This document shows positions 43,831 through 52,473 of a stretch of 64,000 nucleotides of DNA, piece by piece. How positions within the stretch are numbered: the first letter of the stretch is position 1; each line of letters begins with the position of its first letter. The notes below the pieces were generated by a model, which was not told the DNA's origin, made no database searches, and saw only the letters and a list, made by a program, of their open reading frames with translations. The DNA is from Frigoriflavimonas asaccharolytica (GTDB lineage: Bacteria; Bacteroidota; Bacteroidia; Flavobacteriales; Weeksellaceae): NCBI RefSeq assembly GCF_013294015.1, contig NZ_JABSNO010000006.1, positions 1 through 64,000 on the forward strand. The letters are read 5' to 3'. A program made the translations under genes and the position numbers.

Positions 43831-44475
43831 TTAGTTCATATTATGTTTTAAGGCAAACAAAACCAGACCAACTCGGCTTTTTACATCTAATTTTGTGAAG
43901 ACGGAATCTCTGTATCCATCAATAGTTTTTGGGCTCAAAAACATAACTTCGGCAATTTCTTTGTAGGTCATTTCGCTGCAAGCTAGTTTTATAAATTCTT
44001 TTTCGCGGTCTTTTAAATCATCTACAGAATCCTTCACCTCATTTTCTTCGGTGCGAATATTGAGTAAGCATTGCGTAACCATATCCGTGTAGAAAACGCC
44101 TTTTTCGTAGACGGTATCAATGGCTTCAAACAAAATTTTCGGCGACATATCTTTTAGCAAATATCCTCTTGCTCCGGCTTTTAGCATTGCGATAATAGTC
44201 TTTTCATCGTCTTCCATCGTTAAGGCAATCACTTTTATATCTGGGAAATGATCTTTCAAATGTTGTGTAGTTTCTATTCCGTTTTTAATGGGCATATTTA
44301 CATCCATCAAAACTACTTCTGGAATGCAATCATCAGTTTCTAGGCGATCAATAAATTCTTCACCGTTGTAAGAATTGCACACAACTTCATATTTTTTATT
44401 AATAGAAATCATCTTTTCTATAGCCGCAGAAAGCATTCTATGATCATCTACAATTCCTATTTTAATGGTTTCCAT
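43831..44475 (-). CDS. NarL/FixJ (LuxR-type) response regulator
   Basis: The 214-residue protein has an N-terminal receiver with the phospho-acceptor D58 in VLMDVNMP, acidic pair DD (10-11), and conserved Lys in YLLKDMSP. A C-terminal LuxR helix-turn-helix reads LKDREKEFIKLACSEMTYKE. It is the partner of the histidine kinase four bases upstream. Target genes are not seen; the adjacent lipoprotein and membrane protein are candidates. Confidence 0.9.
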   Translation of the reverse strand: METIKIGIVDDHRMLSAAIEKMISINKKYEVVCNSYNGEEFIDRLETDDCIPEVVLMDVNMPIKNGIETTQHLKDHFPDIKVIALTMEDDEKTIIAMLKAGARGYLLKDMSPKILFEAIDTVYEKGVFYTDMVTQCLLNIRTEENEVKDSVDDLKDREKEFIKLACSEMTYKEIAEVMFLSPKTIDGYRDSVFTKLDVKSRVGLVLFALKHNMN

Positions 44476-44479
44476 ATTC

Positions 44480-45256
44480 TTAATTTTTGTTGTATTTAAT
44501 TCTTATTTCGGTTCCATTTCCGGTTGCAGTTTTTATTTGAAAATCTGTATTGATGAGCTTGGCTCTTTTTTGCATACTGATTAAGCCGCTCCCTTTACTA
44601 TTAGAATTTTTTTCAAAACCAATTCCGTTGTCCTTCAAAATTATTTCTATAAAGTTAGGTAAATCTAGCAAATCAATATTCATTGTCTTTGCGCGAGAAT
44701 GTTTTAAAGAATTATTGATGGATTCTTGTACAATTCTAAATAAAATCAATCCATCTTTTGCTTCAATATCTGTATCCTCAATATTGTGCTCAAAATTAAT
44801 TTTCATTAAATTTAATCTATCAATTCTAGACACTTCTCTTTGGATGGATTTTATTAAACCTAAATTTTCTATCTGTTCTGTGATGAAACTTTTACTTAAA
44901 CTTCTAATATCTCTTATACTTTCGCCGATTATTTCGTTTATTTCTGTTAAAATTTCTTTTTGATTTCCGTTCTCATCTTCCAAACCATGGTTGATCATCA
45001 ATTTGGCGACAGACATTTTTTGTCCCAAATCATCATGCAATTCTTGCCCAATGTAGCTTAATGTAGTTTCCTTCATTTCTGCAATAGCCATAGATAATTC
45101 TTGCTCAAATTGAGTTTGCTTTTTCTGTCTTTCTAATAGAAGTTCAGATTTTTTTCTGTAGAAAAAAATGTATATTAATACAAATATTGCTACAATTGCA
45201 AAAACTAACCCCGTTATATAAAGTATTACATTATCCGTAGATGAAAAATCCGTCAT
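44480..45256 (-). CDS. Sensor histidine kinase with no periplasmic sensor (HisKA_3 type)
   Basis: The 258-residue protein has one membrane helix (residues 11-33), then the phosphorylation motif ELHDDLGQ with H74. The ATP-binding domain follows: N box VQESINNSLKHS, G1 DNGIGF, G2 GSGLISMQKRA. It lacks any extracytoplasmic sensor of its own. The upstream membrane protein overlaps its start by one base and may supply sensing. Confidence 0.88.
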   Translation of the reverse strand: MTDFSSTDNVILYITGLVFAIVAIFVLIYIFFYRKKSELLLERQKKQTQFEQELSMAIAEMKETTLSYIGQELHDDLGQKMSVAKLMINHGLEDENGNQKEILTEINEIIGESIRDIRSLSKSFITEQIENLGLIKSIQREVSRIDRLNLMKINFEHNIEDTDIEAKDGLILFRIVQESINNSLKHSRAKTMNIDLLDLPNFIEIILKDNGIGFEKNSNSKGSGLISMQKRAKLINTDFQIKTATGNGTEIRIKYNKN

Positions 45257-45912
45257 TAATCTAATTTTTTTGCTGTAAATAGACCCACAAATATAATTCC
45301 ATAACCAATAAAATTAACAAAAAATATAATGATAGACCAAAGTTCATTATTTTTTATTGACTTTGGCGAACTACTTATTATTATGGAAGGAATTATTGCC
45401 AGATAGATAATTATTAATCCTAAAGAGAACCAAAATGGATAATAATTTTTTAAATTTAATATGATATCCGTTTTAAAAGTATCTAATAGAAATAAGGTGA
45501 TAGCGAATAATAACAAAAACACATCAAAATATAAAATGTTTTGTAATAATTTAATAGATATATCTAATTGATATATTTGAAAAAGGAAAAATATTACAAA
45601 AGATATTAAAATTAATTTAGCAATTTTTTGCAGTTTTTTATCTTTAATTAAATTTTGATACATTAAAAATAATAACATAAAAAAAACTCCTGTTTGCCCG
45701 TAAATATAGATGTATAGAGAAGAAATGCCTGGGATATTTTTTTGTATTCCTATATAATAAATTATAACGTCTATAACAAATGAAACTACCATTGCAGCAA
45801 ACATATATTTACCATATGTTCCCAAAATAGTTTTCTTCTTGTACATCAAAATACAGATACTCAACATTAAAATATCTATTACCAAAAGCCCTATATCTTT
45901 ATCCCAACTCAC
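45256..45912 (-). CDS. Multi-span membrane protein, probable sensor partner of the kinase
   Basis: The 218-residue protein starts with GTG, six bases after the exported-protein gene. It has about seven hydrophobic helices and no large soluble part, so its fold resembles 7TM receptor-like sensor modules. No family can be named. Overlap with the kinase start suggests stoichiometric production. Confidence 0.6.
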   Translation of the reverse strand: MSWDKDIGLLVIDILMLSICILMYKKKTILGTYGKYMFAAMVVSFVIDVIIYYIGIQKNIPGISSLYIYIYGQTGVFFMLLFLMYQNLIKDKKLQKIAKLILISFVIFFLFQIYQLDISIKLLQNILYFDVFLLLFAITLFLLDTFKTDIILNLKNYYPFWFSLGLIIIYLAIIPSIIISSSPKSIKNNELWSIIIFFVNFIGYGIIFVGLFTAKKLD

Positions 45913-45918
45913 TGTTAA

Positions 45919-46461
45919 TTAATTAGGAGGTGATAATCTACCAAAATCTAAAGCGCTTATTTTATCAAGCGATCCATTTGTTTTTTCTTGTTCGGCGCCA
46001 CCTTTTCCTACTTTATTTCCTTGCATTGCAGGATCTACAGTTGCTTTTAAATATACGGTTTGTTGTCCTTTATATTCATTTTTTAATCTCGCATCAAAAA
46101 TTTCATTTTTCGGATATTGCCCAAAAGCAATCGTAATTCCAACATTATTAATTCCCTCTTTTTTCGCTTCTTTTTTCACGTACTTTATGTAATCTTCCAG
46201 AACTTCTAAATCATAAAATACCTCTTTCGTTTCAGCTTGAGGTTTACCCACATTTACTTTTTGATAATTATTTTGTGTGTACTCATTACTCAATATTTGC
46301 GCCTTCGCTGGGGAAAGAAGATGTTCGGATAGCAATGAAACTATAGATGTAGTAGTTCCTGTTTCTCCGCCAACTCCAATATTAAGCATACAAGAATAAA
46401 CGGTTAAAGATGCTGCAAGTGCGATGGTCGCAGGAAGAAAAAATTTGTTTTTAGTTTTCAT
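45919..46461 (-). CDS. Exported probable lipoprotein, first gene of the two-component locus
   Basis: This 180-residue protein has an export signal (PATIALAASLTVYSC) with a plausible lipid-anchor Cys at about 24. The central part EVFYDLEVLEDYIKYVKKEAKKEG then NVGITIAFGQYP is a pattern I recall from Flavobacteriia proteins of unknown function. The C-terminus is polar. It is likely a ligand-binding or reporter protein for the kinase downstream; this is inference. Confidence 0.6.
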   Translation of the reverse strand: MKTKNKFFLPATIALAASLTVYSCMLNIGVGGETGTTTSIVSLLSEHLLSPAKAQILSNEYTQNNYQKVNVGKPQAETKEVFYDLEVLEDYIKYVKKEAKKEGINNVGITIAFGQYPKNEIFDARLKNEYKGQQTVYLKATVDPAMQGNKVGKGGAEQEKTNGSLDKISALDFGRLSPPN

Positions 46462-46510
46462 AATTATTAATTTTTAACAAATGTACAGATATGAATACAT
46501 CTTTAATAAG

Positions 46511-46559
46511 GAAAAACACCCTTTTTATAAATTATAAAATTCATAAAAGGATGTTTTTA
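46511..46559 (-). terminator. Hairpin terminator after the CocE-like gene
   Basis: AACACCCTTTTTAT and ATAAAAGGATGTT form an imperfect stem; on the reverse strand a T run follows. Confidence 0.5.
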
Positions 46560-46666
46560 ATTAATTGTGCTAAATTTAGCTAGACTACTTAATAATATTA
46601 TACTAGTTATTTCATTGTTTCTAAACGTTTACTTTTTCACATCATATTCATCCCTAATTTTGGGTT

Positions 46667-48529
46667 TTATTTCTTATCAGATTTTCCCAATACATCCACC
46701 TCCAAATAGCTATCCCCAAAAATTTTGATGAAAGCTTTCGTGTAATCTTCTTTCGTAGCAAAATTTGGATTTTCCAGAAATTTCTGCGGATTTACAGCAA
46801 ATAAGGGAAACCAAGTGCTAGAAATTTGAACCTGTATTTTATGTCCTTTTTTGAAAGTGTGCATCACATCTTGCAATTGAAAATTAACCGCGGATTTTTG
46901 GTTTGGGATCAATGCTTCTCCTTTTTCGCGAGAATTTCTAAATCTTGCTGGCATTATTTCGCTGCGTACCATTTGGTGATAATTGCCATAAATCACGCCC
47001 TCTTTTTTCTCTGTTGGTTTGTAATCTTCTGGATACACGTCTATTAATTTCACTGCAAAATCCGCATCAGTAGAAGTGGATGCAATGTTTAATTTCGCCA
47101 TTATTTCGCCACCAAAAGTCATGTCTTCTGTTAAAATATCTGTGGTAAAAGTTACAACATCTGGTCTTCCTTCTGCAAAACGTTGATCTTCGCTCATGTA
47201 ATTTCTAGGCGTGAATCCGTTGAAATCTTTTAAATTGTCAGAACTCAATACCGGATTGTTCGGATCACTATAATATTCTGAATTTTTTGAAGAAGCGTTC
47301 TTTTCTAAGGTTCCATTTGCTAAATAGAATTTTACTTTCTTAGCTTCTTTTGGAGGATATGTTGCAAATTCTCTCCATTCTTTGCTACCAGTGTCAAACA
47401 TCACTGCCTCTGGCAAACCTGCATCTGTTTTTGTATCACCTTTTAAATAATGATTGAAAAATTTTGTCTCCAGATTTTTTTGGTAATAGGTAGCAATGCT
47501 ATCTCCAAAATAAATATCATTGTGAAATGCTTTTCCCGTTTCTCTTCCCCAAGCTCCGTGAGAGAATGGTCCCATCACAATCGTGTTTTTCGCTTTTGGA
47601 CTGGTTTTCTCTATGGTTTTGTAAATATTCAAAGGTCCGGAAAGATCTTCCGCATCAAACCAACCGCCAACAGACATTACTGCATGATTTACGTTTTTTA
47701 AATGAGGTAGAATACTTCTTTTTTGCCAATATTCATCGTAGTTTGGATGGTTCATAATTTCCGTCATGAAGAAATTATTTTTGTAATATTTTTGGTAACC
47801 ATCATTTAAAGTTCCCATATCTCTGTAAAATTTTAGACCATCTTCAGAAGTTGGCTTCACGTAAGTATCCATATACCAATCTTCTTTTTCTGCTTTTGTT
47901 TTTTGTACGCCAAATACGGGGAATGTGCGGAAGTAGCCCATCATGATTTTCCCGTTGTGAAGAAAATCATCATTCCAAAAGTTTGAAATCGGAGCTTGCG
48001 GAGAAGAAGCGACCAAAGCAGGATGATCTGCTAAAATACCTGCAGCAGTATAAAATCCTGGATAAGAAGTTCCGTATTGCCCCACTTTTTTATTATTGTT
48101 TTCAATATTTTTAATGAGCCAATCGATGGTATCATAAGTATCTGTGCTTTCGTCTACATCTTTTTTGGTTTTTCTTTCTACTTGCGGCGTCATATTGGTG
48201 AAGGTGCCTTCGCTCATATATCTTCCGCGTACATCTTGATACACGAAAATGTATCCATCATTCATCAAAAATTTGTTGGGACCGAGGGAAGATTTATATT
48301 CATTTTCACCATAAGGTGCAACGCTGTAGCAAGTACGTTGCATAATGATTGGTAATTTTTTTGTTTTAGAAATATCTTTTGGAGTGTAGATGGAGGTAAA
48401 TAATTTTACACCATCTCGCATGGTAATGTAAATTTCTTTTTTAGTAAAATTTTCCTTTACATAATTTTTATTTTGAGCAATAGAAAATGCGAGGATAAAT
48501 AGAAATAGAAAACCGAAATATTTTTTCAT
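46667..48529 (-). CDS. CocE/NonD-family exported hydrolase (X-Pro dipeptidyl-peptidase / acyl ester hydrolase)
   Basis: The 620-residue protein has a signal peptide (YFGFLFLFILAFSIAQ), an alpha/beta-hydrolase domain with the nucleophile in GQYGTSYPGF, a helical cap, and a C-terminal beta-jelly-roll domain (X-Pro_dipept_C: GHKIQVQISSTWFPLFAVNP). It likely cleaves acyl-amino-acid esters or X-Pro dipeptides in the periplasm. Length and motifs match the alpha-amino-acid ester hydrolase group, but exact specificity is unknown. Confidence 0.87.
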   Translation of the reverse strand: MKKYFGFLFLFILAFSIAQNKNYVKENFTKKEIYITMRDGVKLFTSIYTPKDISKTKKLPIIMQRTCYSVAPYGENEYKSSLGPNKFLMNDGYIFVYQDVRGRYMSEGTFTNMTPQVERKTKKDVDESTDTYDTIDWLIKNIENNNKKVGQYGTSYPGFYTAAGILADHPALVASSPQAPISNFWNDDFLHNGKIMMGYFRTFPVFGVQKTKAEKEDWYMDTYVKPTSEDGLKFYRDMGTLNDGYQKYYKNNFFMTEIMNHPNYDEYWQKRSILPHLKNVNHAVMSVGGWFDAEDLSGPLNIYKTIEKTSPKAKNTIVMGPFSHGAWGRETGKAFHNDIYFGDSIATYYQKNLETKFFNHYLKGDTKTDAGLPEAVMFDTGSKEWREFATYPPKEAKKVKFYLANGTLEKNASSKNSEYYSDPNNPVLSSDNLKDFNGFTPRNYMSEDQRFAEGRPDVVTFTTDILTEDMTFGGEIMAKLNIASTSTDADFAVKLIDVYPEDYKPTEKKEGVIYGNYHQMVRSEIMPARFRNSREKGEALIPNQKSAVNFQLQDVMHTFKKGHKIQVQISSTWFPLFAVNPQKFLENPNFATKEDYTKAFIKIFGDSYLEVDVLGKSDKK

Positions 48530-48593
48530 GGAAATAATTTTTGCACTAATTTATAAAATAAAATGCAGAAATTTGAAACTATAAATATTAAAG

Positions 48594-49208
48594 ATGGAAT
48601 TATTTGAAAATCTGCCAAATCCCGATCAAAATCTGTTGCCAATAGATGGAACTGTCAATTATTTCGGGAAAGTTTTTGATAAGGACGAAACGGATTATTT
48701 ATTCATAAATCTTCTAAAAAATATCGAATGGAAAAATGATGAAGCGATAATATTTGGAAAAAAAATAATTACAAAACGTAAAGTTGCTTGGTATGGTGAA
48801 GAAAAATTTAACTATACCTATTCAAAAATTACGAAAGTTGCCTTAAAATTTACTCCAGAATTATCTTTGATAAAGAATAGAGTAGAGGCTATGACAGGAC
48901 AAAAATTCAATTCTTGTTTGCTCAATTTATATCATGATGGAAGCGAAGGAATGGCCTATCATAGTGATGCAGAAAAGGATTTGAAGAAAAATGGCGTGAT
49001 AGCAAGTTTAAGTTTTGGAGCGGAAAGAAAATTTAGTTTTAAACACAAAGAATCCAAAGAGAGAGTGGATGTGTTTTTAGAAAATGGAAGTCTTTTAGTA
49101 ATGAAAGATGAAACACAAACGCATTGGCTGCACAGATTGCCACCGACGAAAAAAGTTTTATCAGAAAGAATCAATTTAACTTTTAGGCAAATTGATGAAA
49201 AAATTTAA
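48594..49208 (+). CDS. alkB: AlkB-like 2-oxoglutarate/Fe(II) dioxygenase
   Basis: The 204-residue enzyme contains the iron ligands H123 and D125 (AYHSDAEK) and H180 (HWLHRLPP), and the oxoglutarate arginines in RINLTFR. It repairs 1-methyladenine and 3-methylcytosine in DNA. Length is normal. It belongs to the AlkB homologue 2/3-like group rather than the E. coli Ada operon form, as no ada lies nearby. Confidence 0.9.
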   Translation: MELFENLPNPDQNLLPIDGTVNYFGKVFDKDETDYLFINLLKNIEWKNDEAIIFGKKIITKRKVAWYGEEKFNYTYSKITKVALKFTPELSLIKNRVEAMTGQKFNSCLLNLYHDGSEGMAYHSDAEKDLKKNGVIASLSFGAERKFSFKHKESKERVDVFLENGSLLVMKDETQTHWLHRLPPTKKVLSERINLTFRQIDEKI

Positions 49209-49260
49209 AATCGGATGGCTCTAAGATTAAATTTTAAGAAAAATTTAGCATTTAATACCA

Positions 49261-49289
49261 TTGAAAATTTAAGATTTGTAGTAAATTTG
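49261..49289 (+). promoter_or_regulatory. Promoter of the BON-domain lipoprotein gene
   Basis: TTG at 49261-49263, 18-base spacer, TAAATTTG at 49282-49289, 37 bases before the ATG. Good match. Confidence 0.7.
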
Positions 49290-49326
49290 GATTTAATAAA
49301 TGTCATTAATTTAATAAACTAATTAT

Positions 49327-49800
49327 ATGAAAAATAAAATCGCAATAGCAACGTTGGCTTTAGCAATATCTATAGGAAGCATTTCTTGTAAGAAAAATAT
49401 TTCTGATGCAGATTTGCAAAAAACCTCTACAACCATAGTTTCTTCCAATTCCGCAGCTTCTGTAGAAGTAATCGATGGGACAGCGCATCTTTCTGGAACT
49501 TTTAATTCTGAAGCCGAAAGAGACGAAATGATCGCAAATTTGAAGAAAACAGAAGGTGTGAAAGACGTGATGGATATGACAACTATTTCTAAACCAGTAG
49601 TTACGACTTCTGCTGTAGACCCAGAAATGTTGCAAAAAGTGCAAGACGCTGTAAAAGATTTTCCATCTGTAACCGTGGGTATTGTGAATGGAGAATTGAC
49701 TTTGACTGGTGATGTTTCTAGCATCCAAGCTAGAAAAATTAAGGAATCTGTGGATGCTTTGAAATTAGGTAAAGTAAATTATAATTACACTGTTAAATAA
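49327..49800 (+). CDS. BON-domain lipoprotein
   Basis: The 157-residue protein has a lipoprotein signal (ATLALAISIGSISC) with the lipid Cys at about 21. Two BON domains follow (VEVIDGTAHLSGTFNSEAER and VTVGIVNGELTLTGDVSSIQ). BON domains bind phospholipid membranes and protect the envelope under stress. It shares an operon with the BON+SH3 protein 8 bases later. Confidence 0.82.
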   Translation: MKNKIAIATLALAISIGSISCKKNISDADLQKTSTTIVSSNSAASVEVIDGTAHLSGTFNSEAERDEMIANLKKTEGVKDVMDMTTISKPVVTTSAVDPEMLQKVQDAVKDFPSVTVGIVNGELTLTGDVSSIQARKIKESVDALKLGKVNYNYTVK

Positions 49801-49808
49801 TTAAAAAA

Positions 49809-50228
49809 ATGAGCACATTACAAGATAAATATGCAAGTGTGATTTCTTCTGCACAAACTATTGGCGTTAGAAATTTACAAATTAGAGAGCAAGATGGAAT
49901 TCTTTACATCTCTGGAGATGCGGCAGATACTGCTACAAAAGACGCTGTTTGGAATGCATTAGGAGCAATTGATACTACTTATTCCGCCTCAGACATCAAC
50001 TTGGATGTTCAAGTTTCTGGACTTTCTGCTGGTGCAAGCCTTACTATAAACACTGAAGAAGGAAATTTAAATATTCGCCAAGAGCCTTCTACAGATGCTT
50101 CCATTATTGGAAAAGCTGGTAAAGGTGATTCTGTTTCTTTGGTAGAGCAAACTTCTGATGATTGGTGGAAAATAAAAACAAGCGACGGAGTTGAAGGTTA
50201 TGCCTATGCAAGATATCTAAAAGCATAA
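49809..50228 (+). CDS. BON-like domain plus SH3 domain protein
   Basis: The 139-residue protein has a BON-like first half (LQIREQDGILYISGDAADT) and a C-terminal bacterial SH3 domain (GNLNIRQEPSTDASIIGKAG ... WWKIKTSDGVEGYAYARYL). Similar YgaU-like proteins pair BON with LysM; here SH3 replaces it, likely for cell-wall contact. No signal peptide is seen, so the location is unclear. Confidence 0.8.
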   Translation: MSTLQDKYASVISSAQTIGVRNLQIREQDGILYISGDAADTATKDAVWNALGAIDTTYSASDINLDVQVSGLSAGASLTINTEEGNLNIRQEPSTDASIIGKAGKGDSVSLVEQTSDDWWKIKTSDGVEGYAYARYLKA

Positions 50229-50253
50229 CTTACCGACAAGTAAATAATTGATG

Positions 50254-50283
50254 AACCTTTGAAAAATTTCAAAGGTTTTTTTT
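50254..50283 (+). terminator. Terminator of the BON operon
   Basis: AACCTTTGAAA and TTTCAAAGGTT form an 11-bp stem with a short loop and a T8 run. Confidence 0.88.
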
Positions 50284-50310
50284 GTGAATAATTTTGATGT
50301 AAATTATAAC

Positions 50311-50342
50311 TTGTTAAATTTTGTTAAAAAAAACTATATTTG
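50311..50342 (+). promoter_or_regulatory. Promoter of the symporter gene
   Basis: TTG at 50311-50313, 21-base spacer, TATATTTG at 50335-50342, 18 bases before the ATG at 50361. Confidence 0.65.
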
Positions 50343-50360
50343 TAGGATAGCAAAAAAATT

Positions 50361-51611
50361 ATGAAAGGACAAAACAAATTATTTATCGCCATCATCATTG
50401 CATTAATCATTGGTGTTGTGATGGGAGGCGTTGTGCACACACAATATCCAGATAGTGCAGAAGGATTTTCAAAAAATATAAAACTTTTAGGCACCATCTT
50501 TATCCGTTTGGTACAAATGATCATTGCACCCTTGGTTTTCACTACTTTGGTGGTAGGTATCGCAAAAATGAGCGATATCAGCATGATTGGTAGAGTAGGA
50601 TCTAAAGCGATGCTTTGGTTTATCACCGCATCTTTAGTTTCATTAACGATAGGTTTAATTTTTGTTAACTGGCTAGAACCAGGAAAAGTAATGAATCTAG
50701 CAAAACCTGCCGCAGATGCAGCAGGCGAGGTGGTTTCAAATAGTAAAGGTTTATCTTTAGAAGAATTTGTGAAACATATAATTCCAAAAAGTTTATTTGA
50801 AGCTTTTGCTACCAATGAAGTATTACAAATAGTAGTATTTTCTATCATGTTTGGAATTGCACTTGCAAATATGGGCGAAGAATATACAAAACCAATTGTG
50901 AGAGCATTAGATATTTGTGCGCACGCAATTTTAAAAATGGTTGGCTATATTATGTGGTTTGCACCGTTGGGAGTTTTGGGAGCAATTGCAGCAGTTGTGG
51001 CGACTAACGGATTTGATATTTTCACGGTATATGCAATTTATCTAAGAGATTTCTTCTTTGCATTAGCTATTCTGTGGTTGGTATTATGTATTGTTGGATA
51101 TTTTATATTAGGCAATCGTCTATTTGAACTTTTAAGAAGAATAAAAGAACCATTGTTGATCGCTTTTTCTACTACAAGTTCTGAAGCAGTTTTTCCGAAA
51201 TTAGTAGAAGAATTGGAAAGATTTGGATGTAATAATAGAATTGTATCTTTTATATTACCACTAGGATATTCCTTTAATTTAGATGGAAGTATGATGTACA
51301 TGACGTTTGCAGCCATATTTATTGCTCAAATTTATGGTATTGATATGACGATTGGCGAACAAATAATAATGCTTCTGGTATTAATGCTCACTTCAAAAGG
51401 AATTGCTGGAGTTCCAAGAGCAAGTTTAGTCATCATTGTTGCAACTTGCACCATGTTTGGAATTCCACCAGAAGGGATTGCTCTAATTTTGCCGATAGAT
51501 CATTTTTGCGATATGGGAAGAAGTATGACCAATGTTTTGGGTAATGCATTAGCAACATCCGCCGTTTCTAAATGGGAAGGACAATTGGATAAGCATGGTG
51601 GAGACATGTAA
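50361..51611 (+). CDS. Dicarboxylate/amino-acid:cation symporter (DAACS family)
   Basis: The 416-residue inner-membrane carrier has about eight helices and the two re-entrant loops of the family: FSTTSSEAVFPKL and SKGIAGVPRAS. The substrate/cation motif is SFNLDGSMMYM. It imports glutamate, aspartate or C4-dicarboxylates with sodium or protons; which one is not determinable. Transcribed alone with its own promoter and terminator. Confidence 0.9.
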   Translation: MKGQNKLFIAIIIALIIGVVMGGVVHTQYPDSAEGFSKNIKLLGTIFIRLVQMIIAPLVFTTLVVGIAKMSDISMIGRVGSKAMLWFITASLVSLTIGLIFVNWLEPGKVMNLAKPAADAAGEVVSNSKGLSLEEFVKHIIPKSLFEAFATNEVLQIVVFSIMFGIALANMGEEYTKPIVRALDICAHAILKMVGYIMWFAPLGVLGAIAAVVATNGFDIFTVYAIYLRDFFFALAILWLVLCIVGYFILGNRLFELLRRIKEPLLIAFSTTSSEAVFPKLVEELERFGCNNRIVSFILPLGYSFNLDGSMMYMTFAAIFIAQIYGIDMTIGEQIIMLLVLMLTSKGIAGVPRASLVIIVATCTMFGIPPEGIALILPIDHFCDMGRSMTNVLGNALATSAVSKWEGQLDKHGGDM

Positions 51612-51637
51612 TTTATTTAAACATAATCTATAATCTT

Positions 51638-51671
51638 AACTTTGCTAATAATTTTGGCAAAGTTTTTTTTT
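51638..51671 (+). terminator. Terminator of the symporter gene
   Basis: AACTTTGC and GCAAAGTT form an 8-bp stem followed by a T run. Its right arm is part of a TTGGCAAAGTTTT motif repeated elsewhere. Confidence 0.85.
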
Positions 51672-51901
51672 GAATAAAAAATAAGATCAGACACGTTTAT
51701 TTTCTCTTTAATACGATTGGAAATTTCTTAAACTTTGTTTCTTTGTGGTTTTATAAATTTTTAAAAAAACCCTTAATTATTAAATTTTCTGAACGTTCTT
51801 ATTTGTAAAATTAAAATCTTTTTCAACCCAAACAATTTTTTTAAAATTTTTAAAAAAATAGCTTAGTTTTTTTTCATACTTTTATTATTAATTTTAAAAT
51901 T

Positions 51902-52465
51902 ATGATAGAAGGTAACGAATACTCTTTTGATCTTTTTCAAATCTTTTTCGGTGATTTTAATCTAACGGTATATCTGGAAATTCTAATCCGAGTAATAATA
52001 ATTATGGCTTATACCATATTGATTATTAGATGGATAGGAAAGAGAGCAGTTGGTGGTTTGGGAAGTGCAGATATTTTATTAATCATTGCAATGGGAAGTG
52101 CGGTAGGAGATGCAATGCTCTATCCTACAATTCCGCTTTTGATACCCATTTCTGTGATATCTTTAATTGCAATTTTTCAGAAAATATATGTGTACATCGG
52201 CATAAAACATGAATCTGTAAGAAAAATTACACATCCCACGGTTTTGAAATTAGTTGAAAACGGTAAACTTTTGAAACAAAATTTCACCATAGATGAAATT
52301 GATGAAAATGAAGTGTATATGCTTTTAAGAGAAGCTGGTATTCAATATCTCTCCGAAGTTGAGCACGCTTATTACGAACAATCTGGCCAGTTGAGCGTTT
52401 TTAAATATGAAAATCCAATATTTAAAAATTCTATTCTTCCAGAAAATTTAAAGCATGAGAAATAA
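51902..52465 (+). CDS. DUF421 (YetF-like) membrane protein
   Basis: The 187-residue protein has three membrane helices (RVIIIMAYTILIIRWIGKRA, LLIIAMGSAVGDAML, LLIPISVISLIAIFQKIYVY) and a C-terminal soluble domain (TIDEIDENEVYMLLREAGI). This is the DUF421/YetF architecture of unknown function. The umuD-like gene follows after 8 bases, so it is co-transcribed with the umuDC pair. Confidence 0.82.
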   Translation: MIEGNEYSFDLFQIFFGDFNLTVYLEILIRVIIIMAYTILIIRWIGKRAVGGLGSADILLIIAMGSAVGDAMLYPTIPLLIPISVISLIAIFQKIYVYIGIKHESVRKITHPTVLKLVENGKLLKQNFTIDEIDENEVYMLLREAGIQYLSEVEHAYYEQSGQLSVFKYENPIFKNSILPENLKHEK

Positions 52466-52473
52466 TTAAAATA

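Noticed and set aside
44550-44963. 137-codon plus-strand frame opposite the histidine kinase
   Set aside because: It is a complement of a well-supported gene with all kinase motifs.
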